Assembly: GCF_009208055.1 (NCBI RefSeq)
Contig: NZ_WFKI01000049.1
Coordinates: 1 to 17,896 of the forward strand
Origin: Poseidonibacter ostreae
GTDB lineage: Bacteria; Campylobacterota; Campylobacteria; Campylobacterales; Arcobacteraceae
Length of the DNA: 17,896 nt
Direction of reading: 5' to 3'
The position numbers and the translations under genes were made by a program. Positions 1-7,932 of this stretch are shown here, one piece after another (position 1 is the first letter of the stretch; the number at the start of each line of letters is the position of its first letter). The notes beneath the pieces were generated by a model, which was given only the letters and a program-made list of their open reading frames with translations, did no database searches and was not told where the DNA came from.

Positions 1-18
1 AATAATTAAGGAAAAACT

Positions 19-1860
19 ATGAGTATTTTAGAGCAAAAAACATTTTTAACATCAATTCACCCCTTTGAACATTTAAATAAAGTTCAATTAGAAGATTTTG
101 CTCAAAGTATTGACATTGTATATTTTAAAAAAGATGAAGTTATACAAAAAGAAGCAATGCAACCAACTTTTCTATACTTTGTTTTAAAAGGTATTGTTCA
201 AGAAAAAAATCAAGAAGAAGTATTGTCAATTTACCAAAAAAATGAAATCTTTGACCCAGTCTCATTAATTGAAAACTATTCAAAAAACACTTTTGTAACA
301 GTACAAGAAACAATTTGTTATGCGCTACCACGTGAAATATTTATAAATACCTTACATGAAAATGTTGAACTAGAAAGCTACTTTTTTCAAACAATCTCTC
401 AAAAATTAAATAAAAATATTCATAATGAAAAAAATAAAGAAATGGCTAATATTATGATTGCAAAAGTTAAAGATGCAAAAATTCATAAAGCTGTTATTCT
501 TGATTCAGAAAAAACTATTTTTCAAGCTGCAACAATAATCAAAAAAGAGAAAGTTCCTACTTTACTTTTAAAAGATGATGAAGGTGAAATTTATATCGTA
601 ACTGATTCTGATTTTAGACAAAAAGTTATTCTAAATAGAATGGATTTTGATGATAAAGTTATAAAGATTGCATCAAAAGGGATAATTCATGTAAATGAAA
701 ATGACTTTTTATTTAATGCACAATTAATTATGGCTAAGTTTGGAATGAAAAGAGTTGTAGTTAAAAATGATGAACAAGAAATTATTGGTATTTTAGATCA
801 AATTTCTCTATCATCATTTTTTGCAACAAATACTTTTGCTGTTTCAAATGAGATAGTTCATGCAGAAACCGTTGAGGAACTTAAACTAGCTTCTCATTCT
901 TTTATAAAGATAATTAAATCTTTAAATGCAAAAGGTGTGAAAATTGAATTTATTTCAAAATTAATAAATCAATTAAATAAAAAACTTTTAGATAAGTTAT
1001 ATAAACTCTTAGCACCAAAAGAACTACTTGAACATTCATGTTTAGTAGTAATGGGAAGTGAAGGAAGAGGTGAACAAATACTTAGAACTGATCAAGATAA
1101 TGCATTAATTATAGATGATGCTTGTACCTTAGATGTAAAAACTATTCAAGAGTTTACTCATACATTTACTGAAACATTAGTTGACTTTGGATTTCCTAGA
1201 TGTAAAGGCAATATTATGGTATCAAATCCATATTGGTGTAGAAAAACTTCTGAATTTAAAGATTTAATTTACGCATGGATAAATGAGCCAAATCCTGACA
1301 ATCTTATGAATACTGCTATATTCTTTGATGCTGCATGTGTGTCTGGAAATAAAGAGTTATTATCAAAGTTAAAGGATTATTTATTTAATGTAGGTGGAGA
1401 TTCACAAACTTTTAATTCAAATTTTGCAAAAGTTATTACAAGTTTTGATGTTCCATTAGGTTTCTTTGATGGTTTTGTGGTTGATTCAAAAAATAGTCAA
1501 CATAAGAATGAATTAGATATTAAAAAAGGTGGTATTTTTATTATTGTTCAAAGTATTAGGGCATTATGTTTAGAAAAGCACATATTTAAGACAAATACGG
1601 CAAAAAGAATTGAAGTACTTACACAAAAAGGCATTTTTGATGAAGAAAGTGCCCAAGAATTAATTATGGCATTTAACTTCTTATCAAAATTAAAACTTAA
1701 ATTTGGTCTAGAAAAACTTGATAAAAAAGAAGAAATTGATAACTATATTAATCCAGATAATTTAAATACTATGGAAAAAGATTTATTAAAAGATTCATTT
1801 AAAATTGTAATTAAGTTAAAAAAGAAATTAGATTATCACTTTAAGTTGAGTTATGTTTAA
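19..1860 (+). CDS. DUF294 putative nucleotidyltransferase with cNMP-like and CBS domains
   Basis: Predicted cytoplasmic signalling protein of 613 residues. Domains in order: a cyclic-nucleotide-binding-like fold (about 15-125), a pair of CBS repeats (about 150-270), a GlnD-like nucleotidyltransferase domain (DUF294, about 285-430) and the DUF294 C-terminal helical domain (about 450-605). The transferase motif is intact: G346-S347, then T357-D358-Q359-D360, the GS...DxD metal-binding pattern. The phosphate-binding cassette of the first domain is degenerate (FDPVSLI at 78-84 where FGE-type residues are usual, and no Arg in the following segment), so cAMP binding is doubtful. AAGGA at 8-12 supports the start. 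Its last 8 bp overlap the exonuclease gene. This gene pair is found beside acetate/solute symporter genes in other bacteria, which fits the acetate genes downstream. The family is clear; the target and ligand are unknown. Confidence 0.88.
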   Translation: MSILEQKTFLTSIHPFEHLNKVQLEDFAQSIDIVYFKKDEVIQKEAMQPTFLYFVLKGIVQEKNQEEVLSIYQKNEIFDPVSLIENYSKNTFVTVQETICYALPREIFINTLHENVELESYFFQTISQKLNKNIHNEKNKEMANIMIAKVKDAKIHKAVILDSEKTIFQAATIIKKEKVPTLLLKDDEGEIYIVTDSDFRQKVILNRMDFDDKVIKIASKGIIHVNENDFLFNAQLIMAKFGMKRVVVKNDEQEIIGILDQISLSSFFATNTFAVSNEIVHAETVEELKLASHSFIKIIKSLNAKGVKIEFISKLINQLNKKLLDKLYKLLAPKELLEHSCLVVMGSEGRGEQILRTDQDNALIIDDACTLDVKTIQEFTHTFTETLVDFGFPRCKGNIMVSNPYWCRKTSEFKDLIYAWINEPNPDNLMNTAIFFDAACVSGNKELLSKLKDYLFNVGGDSQTFNSNFAKVITSFDVPLGFFDGFVVDSKNSQHKNELDIKKGGIFIIVQSIRALCLEKHIFKTNTAKRIEVLTQKGIFDEESAQELIMAFNFLSKLKLKFGLEKLDKKEEIDNYINPDNLNTMEKDLLKDSFKIVIKLKKKLDYHFKLSYV

Positions 1861-2473
1861 AAGTATATCAAACTATTTTAATAAAAAAAATCTAAGAGAT
1901 GAAAAATATGCCTATCTTTTTGATAAAACAGATTTAGATGAATATGTATGCTTTGATTGTGAGACTACAGGCTTAGATCCCAAAGTTGATGATATAATCT
2001 CAATTGGTGCTGTAATAATTAAAGATAATACTATAGTTTCAAGTAAAAAATTTGTAAAATTCGTAAAACCTAAAACTAAACTACAAGCAGAAGCTATTAA
2101 AATACATCATATTAGAGAGTGTGATTTAGAAGAAGCTGAAGATATTGATGATGTAATTGAAGAGTTTATTGACTACATTGGAAATAGAACACTTGTTGGC
2201 TATTATTTAGAGTTTGATATAGCTATGATTAATAAATATTTAAAACCAAAACTTGGAATAACATTACCAAATAAAACTCATGAAGTATCTGCTATTTACT
2301 ATGATTATAAAATAGAAAAAATTCCACAAGGAAATATAGACTTAAGATTTGACACTATTATGCAAGATCTTGAAATACCTATTATGGGTAAACATGATGC
2401 CTATAATGATGCACTTATGACTTCATTAATATTTATAAAACTTAAAAACTTTCCAAAAGTAAAGATTTCATAA
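1853..2473 (+). CDS. DnaQ-like 3'-5' exonuclease (DEDDh family)
   Basis: A 206-residue exonuclease-domain protein related to the epsilon proofreading subunit of DNA polymerase III. All five DEDDh residues are visible: D35 and E37 (FDCETTG, ExoI), D122 (EFDIAM, ExoII), and H181 and D186 (HDAYND, ExoIII). About 30 residues precede the nuclease fold and there is no polymerase-binding tail, so it is probably a stand-alone nuclease and not the replicative proofreader. It overlaps the upstream DUF294 gene by 8 bp and lacks a strong ribosome site, so translational coupling is likely. A nuclease of this kind recurs beside DUF294 proteins in acetate-transport clusters of other bacteria. Its substrate there is unknown to me. 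Confidence 0.87.
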   Translation: MFKSISNYFNKKNLRDEKYAYLFDKTDLDEYVCFDCETTGLDPKVDDIISIGAVIIKDNTIVSSKKFVKFVKPKTKLQAEAIKIHHIRECDLEEAEDIDDVIEEFIDYIGNRTLVGYYLEFDIAMINKYLKPKLGITLPNKTHEVSAIYYDYKIEKIPQGNIDLRFDTIMQDLEIPIMGKHDAYNDALMTSLIFIKLKNFPKVKIS

Positions 2474-2507
2474 GTAACAAAAACATATATTTTACATATT
2501 ATTAAGT

Positions 2508-2536
2508 TACAATATGCAAAAAATCAAGGATTATAT
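2508..2536 (+). promoter_or_regulatory. Putative ackA copy 1 promoter -10 and ribosome site
   Basis: TACAAT at 2508-2513 fits a sigma-70 -10 box, followed by AAGGA at 2526-2530, 6 nt before the ATG at 2537. It implies a very short leader of about 17 nt. No convincing -35 is seen, which is usual for Campylobacterota. Readthrough from the exonuclease gene, which ends at 2473, also remains possible. Confidence 0.5.
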
Positions 2537-3727
2537 ATGTTAGTATTCATTTTAAATGCAGGTAGCTCATCTTTAAAATATCAATTAATGAACCCAGAAA
2601 CAACAGAAGTTTTAGCTTCAGGACTCTGTGAAAGAATTGGAATTGATGGTAAATTAATCCATGAATCAAATGATAAAAAAATTAAACAAGAAATTGAAAT
2701 GCCAACTCATAAAGAAGCAATTGAAGTTGTTTTAAATATCTTAACAAAAGGTGAAGAAAAAGTTATTGATTCAATTTCCCAAATAGATGCAATTGGACAT
2801 AGGGTTGTTCATGGTGGAGAATTTTTCAATTCTTCAGTAATAGTAAATGATGATGTAATAACAAAACTTGAAGGACTAATTCCTTTAGCTCCATTACATA
2901 ATCCTGCAAATATTATGGGTATAAAAATCGCACAAGAAATTATGCCAGGAAAACCAAATGTAGCAGTATTTGATACTGCCTTTCATCAAACTATGCCAGC
3001 TTCAAACTATATGTATGCTGTTCCTTATGAAGATTATAAAGATTATGGCGTTAGAAAATATGGTTTTCATGGAACTTCTCACTATTATGTTTCAAATGAA
3101 GCAAGAAAAATGCTGAATAAAGAAGATTCAAAAGTTATTGTATGTCATTTAGGAAATGGTTCATCAATTTGTGCAGTAAGAGATGGTAAATCAATTGATA
3201 CGTCAATGGGTCTTACTCCATTAGAAGGTTTAGTAATGGGTACAAGATCTGGAGATATTGATGCTGGAGTATTATCATATTTAATGGAAAAGAAAAATAT
3301 GACAGCTGCAGAAACAGTAAATTATTTAAATAAAAAATCTGGACTACTTGGAGTTTCAGGAATTTCATCTGATTTAAGAGAAATTATTGAAGCTGCTGCA
3401 AGTGGAAATGAAAGAGCACAAACTACAATTGACATGAAATGTAGTAGGATTAGAAAATATATTTGTTCATATGCTGGTTCACTTGAAGGTGTTGATGCTA
3501 TTTGTTTTACTGCAGGAATTGGTGAAAATGCTGATTTAATTAGAGAAAAAGTTTGTGATGGATTAGAATTTATGGGTGTAGAAATAGATTCTGATAAAAA
3601 TAAAGTTAGAAATGATAAAAATCGTGAAATTAATAAAGATTCATCTAAAACAAAAATCTATGTAATTCCTACTAATGAAGAGCTAGTTATTGCTCAAGAT
3701 ACATACAAATTAACAAAAGCTTTATAG
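2537..3727 (+). CDS. ackA: Acetate kinase, copy 1
   Basis: Acetate kinase (acetate + ATP to acetyl phosphate + ADP, reversible), 396 residues, the usual family length. The active-site residues known from Methanosarcina acetate kinase can be placed: N7, R89, H121, D146, H178 (GFHGTSH), R237 (GTRSGD) and E381. It differs from copy 2 (5029-6231) near the nucleotide loop, with FTAGIGEN here (A326) against the usual FTGGIGEN, and in the helix before it, where it carries KCSRIRKYICSY. It has a likely promoter just upstream and a hairpin over its stop codon, so it looks transcribed apart from pta. It could be a propionate or butyrate-preferring kinase, but sequence alone does not decide this. The kinase assignment is secure; the separate role is inference. 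Confidence 0.95.
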   Translation: MLVFILNAGSSSLKYQLMNPETTEVLASGLCERIGIDGKLIHESNDKKIKQEIEMPTHKEAIEVVLNILTKGEEKVIDSISQIDAIGHRVVHGGEFFNSSVIVNDDVITKLEGLIPLAPLHNPANIMGIKIAQEIMPGKPNVAVFDTAFHQTMPASNYMYAVPYEDYKDYGVRKYGFHGTSHYYVSNEARKMLNKEDSKVIVCHLGNGSSICAVRDGKSIDTSMGLTPLEGLVMGTRSGDIDAGVLSYLMEKKNMTAAETVNYLNKKSGLLGVSGISSDLREIIEAAASGNERAQTTIDMKCSRIRKYICSYAGSLEGVDAICFTAGIGENADLIREKVCDGLEFMGVEIDSDKNKVRNDKNREINKDSSKTKIYVIPTNEELVIAQDTYKLTKAL

Positions 3728-3739
3728 CTTTTGTTAATT
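3708..3739 (+). terminator. Hairpin terminator over the ackA copy 1 stop codon
   Basis: Perfect 13-bp inverted repeat (3708-3720 with 3727-3739) around a 6-nt loop, TTTATA. The TAG stop at 3725-3727 spans the loop and the first base of the right arm. An AT-rich stretch follows instead of a clean T tract, so termination strength is uncertain. Confidence 0.65.
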
Positions 3740-4007
3740 GATAATTTATTTCGTTTAATTTCTAAACATCTTGTACAACTTTAATACATTTACTATATAT
3801 AAATATCTCTTTAAAACCTAAACCATCATATTTTATTACCAAAAGGCACAATTTCATTTTTTTATAAATTTTATGTATATTTTATGTACTTTTAGAAAAA
3901 TATCATATACAATATATCTAGAATTAAATTATAAAATTATGCTATGTTAATGCAATGTTTTTTAATTATAATCTATCACAAAAGTTTAAATTAGAAAGGA
4001 TAACTTA
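3740..4007 (+). promoter_or_regulatory. Intergenic region with the pta-ackA promoter
   Basis: This roughly 270-bp gap holds no convincing gene. Its right end carries TATAAT at 3967-3972 and the ribosome site AAAGGA at 3995-4000, 7 nt before the pta ATG at 4008, giving a leader of about 28 nt. The rest is AT-rich. I see no clear operator, riboswitch or small RNA, although its length relative to other gaps here leaves room for a regulator site. Confidence 0.6.
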
Positions 4008-5003
4008 ATGGGTTTAATCGAAAGTATTAAGGCAAAAGCAAAATCACAGTTAAGAACTATAGTTCTTCCAGAATCTGAAGATGAGAGAGTGTTAAAAGCT
4101 ACACAACAAGTTTTAAAAGAAAAAACTGCAAATGTTGTACTAATAGGAAATGAAGAGACTATTAAAGCTGACGCTGCATCTTGTGGAGCATTCATTGACG
4201 GAGCTACAATTATAGATCCTAAAAAATTCGATAATATTGACGCTTATGTTGATGAATTAGTTGAATTAAGAAAGAAAAAAGGTCTAAGCAGAGAAGAAGC
4301 TATAGAAATCATGACTACTGAACCTAGATTCTTTGGTTGTATGATGGTAAGACTTGGAGATGCAGACGGATTAGTTGCAGGTTCAAACTCACCTACTGCT
4401 GATGTTTTAAAAGCAGCGATTCAAGTAATTAAAACAGCACCTGGTATAAATACAGTTTCATCTACATTTATTATGGAAACAGCTGATGGTCAATTTGGAG
4501 ATAATGGATTAATTTTATTTGCAGACTGTGCAGTACTTCCAGAACCAAATGCAGAACAATTAGCTGATATTGCATGTGCAACTGCTGCAACTGCTGCTTC
4601 TGTAGTTGGTTTAGATCCAAGAGTTGCAATGTTATCGTTCTCAACTAAAGGAAGTGCAAAACATCCACTAGTTGATAAAGTACAATTTGCAGTTGATATT
4701 TTAGAAGATAGAAATGTTGATTTCGCTTTTGATGGTGAAATGCAAGCAGATGCTGCAATTGTTGAAGCAATTGGAGCTAAAAAAGCACCAGGTTCTGAAG
4801 TAGCTGGAAAAGCAAATGTATTAGTATTCCCTGATTTACAATCTGGAAATATTGGATATAAATTAGTTCAAAGATTCGCTGGAGCTGCAGCTCATGGACC
4901 AGTTGTTCAAGGTTTAAATAAACCAGTTAATGATCTTTCAAGAGGTTGTTCAGTTGAAGACATTTCAAACTTAGTAGCTATTACAGCAACTCAAATTAAA
5001 TAA
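4008..5003 (+). CDS. pta: Phosphate acetyltransferase (short form)
   Basis: Phosphotransacetylase interconverting acetyl-CoA + phosphate and acetyl phosphate + CoA, 331 residues, cytoplasmic. It corresponds to the catalytic domain alone, as in Bacillus and Methanosarcina enzymes, without the N-terminal DRTGG/BioD-like regulatory region of the roughly 700-residue enterobacterial form. Family blocks are clear: GLVAGSNSPTADVLKAA about 122-138, DPRVAMLSFSTKGSAKHP about 205-222, PDLQSGNIGYKL about 276-287, and the C-terminal GPVVQGLNKPVNDLSRGC. It is followed after 25 nt by ackA copy 2, so the two probably form one transcript for acetyl-CoA/acetate exchange. Because the regulatory domain is absent, allosteric control by NADH or pyruvate as in E. 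coli is not expected. Confidence 0.96.
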   Translation: MGLIESIKAKAKSQLRTIVLPESEDERVLKATQQVLKEKTANVVLIGNEETIKADAASCGAFIDGATIIDPKKFDNIDAYVDELVELRKKKGLSREEAIEIMTTEPRFFGCMMVRLGDADGLVAGSNSPTADVLKAAIQVIKTAPGINTVSSTFIMETADGQFGDNGLILFADCAVLPEPNAEQLADIACATAATAASVVGLDPRVAMLSFSTKGSAKHPLVDKVQFAVDILEDRNVDFAFDGEMQADAAIVEAIGAKKAPGSEVAGKANVLVFPDLQSGNIGYKLVQRFAGAAAHGPVVQGLNKPVNDLSRGCSVEDISNLVAITATQIK

Positions 5004-5028
5004 TTTAAATTAAAAAAGGAAGCAATAT

Positions 5029-6231
5029 ATGTTAGTATTTATTTTAAACGCAGGTAGTTCATCTTTAAAGTATCAGTTAATGAATCCAGTTTCTCAAGAA
5101 ACTTTAGCAGTAGGTCTTTGTGAAAGAATTGGTATTGATGGTGTTATTAAACATGAATTTGGTAACGATCAAAAACTTAAAGTTGAAGTTTCTATGCCAA
5201 CTCATAAAGAAGCTATTGAATTAGTATTAAAAACATTAACAGATGGTGAAGGTAAAGTTATCAACTCTATTGATGATATTGATGCAATTGGACATAGAGC
5301 TGTTCATGGTGGTGAAGATTTTGCTGGTTCTGTTATGGTTACAGATGCAGTAATTGCAAAAATGAAAGAATTAATTCCTTTAGCACCATTACATAATCCT
5401 GCAAATATTATGGGTATGGAAATCTGTCAAGATTTAATGCCAGGTAAACCAAATGTTGCTGTATTTGATACTGCTTTCCACCAAACTATGCCTGATTATG
5501 CATATATGTATCCACTTCCTTATGAGCAATATACTAAAAATGGTGTAAGAAAATATGGTTTCCATGGAACATCTCACTATTTCGTATCTGAAGCAGCTAG
5601 AGATATGTTAGATAAGAAACATAATACTAGAGTAATAGTTTGTCACTTAGGAAATGGTTCTTCTGTTTCTGCTATATTTAATGGTAAATGTATTGATACA
5701 TCAATGGGTCTTACTCCTGTTCAAGGTTTAATGATGGGTACTAGATCTGGAGATATTGGAGCAGGTGCAATTCAATATATGATGGATACAGAAGGTTTAT
5801 CTATTAAAGAAATGTTAAATGTACTTAACAAAGAATCTGGAATTGTTGGTATTTCTGGAAAATCATCTGACTTAAGAGAAGTTCTTGAAGGTATGGAAGA
5901 TGGTGATGATAGATGTAGATTAGCAGTTGATATGATTGCTTACATTATCAAAAAATATGTTGGTTCATACGCAGCTGCACTTGATGGTGTTGATGCATTA
6001 TGTTTCACAGGTGGTATTGGTGAAAATGCTGCATTAATCAGAGAAAAAGTTTGTTCTGGTTTAGATTACATGGGATTAAATATTGATCCTACTAAAAATA
6101 ATAAAAGATCTGGTGAAGCTAGAGATATTTCTACAAATGGTTCAAATGGTAGAATTTTTGTTATTCCTACAAATGAAGAGTATGTTATTGCAAATGATAC
6201 ATATAAAATTGTTTCAGGACTTGAAAAGTAA
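5029..6231 (+). CDS. ackA: Acetate kinase, copy 2 (pta-linked)
   Basis: Second acetate kinase, 400 residues, strongly similar to copy 1 over its full length. Active-site residues: N7, R90, H122, D147, H179, R239 and E383. The nucleotide loop is the common FTGGIGEN. The usual GDID after the catalytic Arg reads GDIG here (240-243), a small departure. AAGGA at 5017-5021 lies just before the ATG, and pta ends 25 nt upstream, so this is probably the main partner of Pta in acetate assimilation or overflow with substrate-level ATP formation. The stop codon lies in the loop of a 9-bp hairpin (6220-6228 with 6235-6243). Confidence 0.96.
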   Translation: MLVFILNAGSSSLKYQLMNPVSQETLAVGLCERIGIDGVIKHEFGNDQKLKVEVSMPTHKEAIELVLKTLTDGEGKVINSIDDIDAIGHRAVHGGEDFAGSVMVTDAVIAKMKELIPLAPLHNPANIMGMEICQDLMPGKPNVAVFDTAFHQTMPDYAYMYPLPYEQYTKNGVRKYGFHGTSHYFVSEAARDMLDKKHNTRVIVCHLGNGSSVSAIFNGKCIDTSMGLTPVQGLMMGTRSGDIGAGAIQYMMDTEGLSIKEMLNVLNKESGIVGISGKSSDLREVLEGMEDGDDRCRLAVDMIAYIIKKYVGSYAAALDGVDALCFTGGIGENAALIREKVCSGLDYMGLNIDPTKNNKRSGEARDISTNGSNGRIFVIPTNEEYVIANDTYKIVSGLEK

Positions 6232-6243
6232 TTTCTTTTCAAG
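6220..6243 (+). terminator. Short hairpin with the ackA copy 2 stop codon in its loop
   Basis: Perfect 9-bp stem (6220-6228 with 6235-6243) and the 6-nt loop TAATTT, which contains the TAA stop at 6229-6231. It lacks a T tract and sits 2 nt before a stronger hairpin. It may help protect the 3' end and not terminate by itself. Confidence 0.4.
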
Positions 6244-6245
6244 CT

Positions 6246-6278
6246 TAAAAGATAAAGGCCTTTTGCCTTTATCTTTTA
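6246..6278. terminator. Shared bidirectional terminator between ackA copy 2 and rhlE
   Basis: Perfect 14-bp inverted repeat (6246-6259 with 6265-6278), 5-nt loop CTTTT, G+C at the loop end and ATCTTTT in the outer right arm. The convergent helicase gene ends inside it: its TAA occupies 6276-6278 on the minus strand. It probably ends transcripts from both sides. Confidence 0.75.
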
Positions 6279-7727
6279 TCTAGCCTTTGAAGCAGAGGTA
6301 ACTCTTCTATTTCTCGTATTTCGAGATTTTTTAGCTTCATTATCTTTTTGTTTTTTTACTTCATTTTCCCATTTAGAAATCAAAGAATTACTTTCATCTT
6401 TTTTACTAGCTCTTTTTTTATCTGGAAATTTAATATTTGCTTTGTTTTTACTTTTGTCTTTGTTATTTGATTCTGAACGATTATTATCTCTACTTCTTGA
6501 CCTAGAGTTTGAATCATTATTTGGTTTATTCTTAGCTCTATTATTAGATCTTTCATTTGTCTTTTTTTGAATATTTGGCTTTGCTAATTTTGCTAAAGTA
6601 AATCCTTCAACAGTAACAACATCAATTGATTTTTTAATAAGTTTTTCAATATCTGTTAAAAAGAAGTATTCATCACTACAAACTAAAGACATAGCAACAC
6701 CTTCATTTCCAGCTCTACCAGTTCTACCAATTCTGTGAACATAATCTTCTGGAACATTTGGTAATTCAAAATTTATAACATGAGGTAAAAGTGCTATATC
6801 AATACCACGAGCTGCTATATCAGTTGCTACTAAAACTCTAATATCTTTGGATTTAAAATTACTTAAAGCTTTCGTTCTTGCACCTTGAGATTTATTTCCA
6901 TGAATTGCTGCAGCTGAAATATTTTGTTTGTTTAAAAACTCTGCTAGCTTATTAGCTCCATGTTTTGTTCTAGTAAAAACTAAAACTTGATTCCAATTTC
7001 CCTCATTTATTAAATGAGCTAATAAATGTTTTTTAGTATCTTTATTTACATAATGAACAACTTGACTTACTTGATTAGAAGATGCATTTCTTCTTTCAAC
7101 TTCAACAATTTTTGCATTATTTAATAAACCTTCAGACAGTTTTTTTATTTCATCAGAAAAAGTAGCTGAAAAAAGAAGTGTTTGTCTATGCTTTGGAATT
7201 ATTGCTATAATTTTTTTCATATCATGAATAAAACCCATATCCAACATTCTATCTGCTTCATCAAGAACAAAAAACTCAACTCTTGAAAGGTCAATACATT
7301 TTTGACCAACTAAATCTAATAATCTTCCAGGAGTTGCAATTACAATATCAACACCTTTTCTCAAAATTGCTTTTTGAGGATTTATTCCAACTCCACCAAA
7401 AATAACTGCTGATTTAAGAGGCAAATATCTACTATAAGCTTCTATGTTTTCAGCTACTTGAGATGCTAATTCTCTTGTTGGTGTTAAAACTAATGCTTTA
7501 ACATAATGTTTTTCTTTTGATGTATTTTTCTTTTTACTTAAAGTATTTAATAAAGGAAGTGTAAAAGCAGCAGTTTTTCCTGTACCTGTTTGTGCTGCAG
7601 CTAAAATATCATGTTTTTGTAAAACGATTGGTATTGCTTGTTCTTGAATTGGAGTTGCTTGTGTATAGCCTTGTTCTTCAATTGCTTTTAGGATATTTGG
7701 ATTTAATCCTAGTTCTGTAAATGTCAT
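6276..7727 (-). CDS. rhlE: DEAD-box RNA helicase, RhlE-like
   Basis: ATP-dependent RNA helicase of 483 residues, probably acting in ribosome assembly, RNA decay or cold adaptation. Motifs in order: Q motif (TPIQEQ, 25-30), motif I AQTGTGKT (45-52), PTRELA (83-88), TPGR (132-135), DEAD (156-159), SAT (187-189), ARGID (306-310) and HRIGRTGRAG (331-340). After about residue 385 comes a basic, low-complexity tail rich in Asn, Ser, Arg and Lys, expected to be disordered and to bind RNA non-specifically. The start at 7727 has AAAGGT on the minus strand (complement of 7733-7738). It stands alone and converges with ackA. RhlE is the best subgroup fit; CsdA/DeaD is less likely because the DbpA-type C-terminal RNA-binding fold is not seen. 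Confidence 0.93.
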   Translation of the reverse strand: MTFTELGLNPNILKAIEEQGYTQATPIQEQAIPIVLQKHDILAAAQTGTGKTAAFTLPLLNTLSKKKNTSKEKHYVKALVLTPTRELASQVAENIEAYSRYLPLKSAVIFGGVGINPQKAILRKGVDIVIATPGRLLDLVGQKCIDLSRVEFFVLDEADRMLDMGFIHDMKKIIAIIPKHRQTLLFSATFSDEIKKLSEGLLNNAKIVEVERRNASSNQVSQVVHYVNKDTKKHLLAHLINEGNWNQVLVFTRTKHGANKLAEFLNKQNISAAAIHGNKSQGARTKALSNFKSKDIRVLVATDIAARGIDIALLPHVINFELPNVPEDYVHRIGRTGRAGNEGVAMSLVCSDEYFFLTDIEKLIKKSIDVVTVEGFTLAKLAKPNIQKKTNERSNNRAKNKPNNDSNSRSRSRDNNRSESNNKDKSKNKANIKFPDKKRASKKDESNSLISKWENEVKKQKDNEAKKSRNTRNRRVTSASKAR

Positions 7728-7899
7728 TAATTACCTTTGATTTGTTATCTAACAAGAAACAGTATCTAGTCTAGTTTATCAATTAAATATTAGAAATATC
7801 AAAAATTTAGGGAAACAAAGAATAGTGAAGATTAATTACTAGATTTTTTTGAAGTATAACACAATTAGGGGAATTTAACAAATAATTAAAGAATATAGG

Positions 7900-7930
7900 A
7901 AAAGAAGTAGAAATAAATTCTACTTCTTTT
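7900..7930 (-). terminator. Terminator of the aroQ-amidohydrolase-sppA unit
   Basis: Perfect 13-bp inverted repeat (7900-7912 with 7918-7930), 5-nt loop, 2 nt beyond the sppA stop codon. Read on the minus strand, the second arm ends in CTTTT, which is compatible with an intrinsic terminator. The remainder of the gap, 7728-7899, must hold the helicase promoter; I see no standout box there. Confidence 0.7.
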
Positions 7931-7932
7931 AT

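Noticed and set aside
3740..3960. Riboswitch or small RNA in the gap before pta
   Set aside because: No strong stem, conserved core or second promoter-terminator pair is visible; the stretch is featureless AT-rich sequence.
6083..6283. Plus-strand open frame of 66 codons inside the ackA copy 2 end
   Set aside because: It is out of frame within a conserved kinase gene and crosses both terminator hairpins; no independent support.
7855..7931. Possible plus-strand small RNA from TATAAC at 7855-7860 ending at the 7900-7930 hairpin
   Set aside because: Only a 6-base AT-rich match supports the promoter, and the hairpin is fully explained as the sppA terminator. RNA sequencing would be needed.
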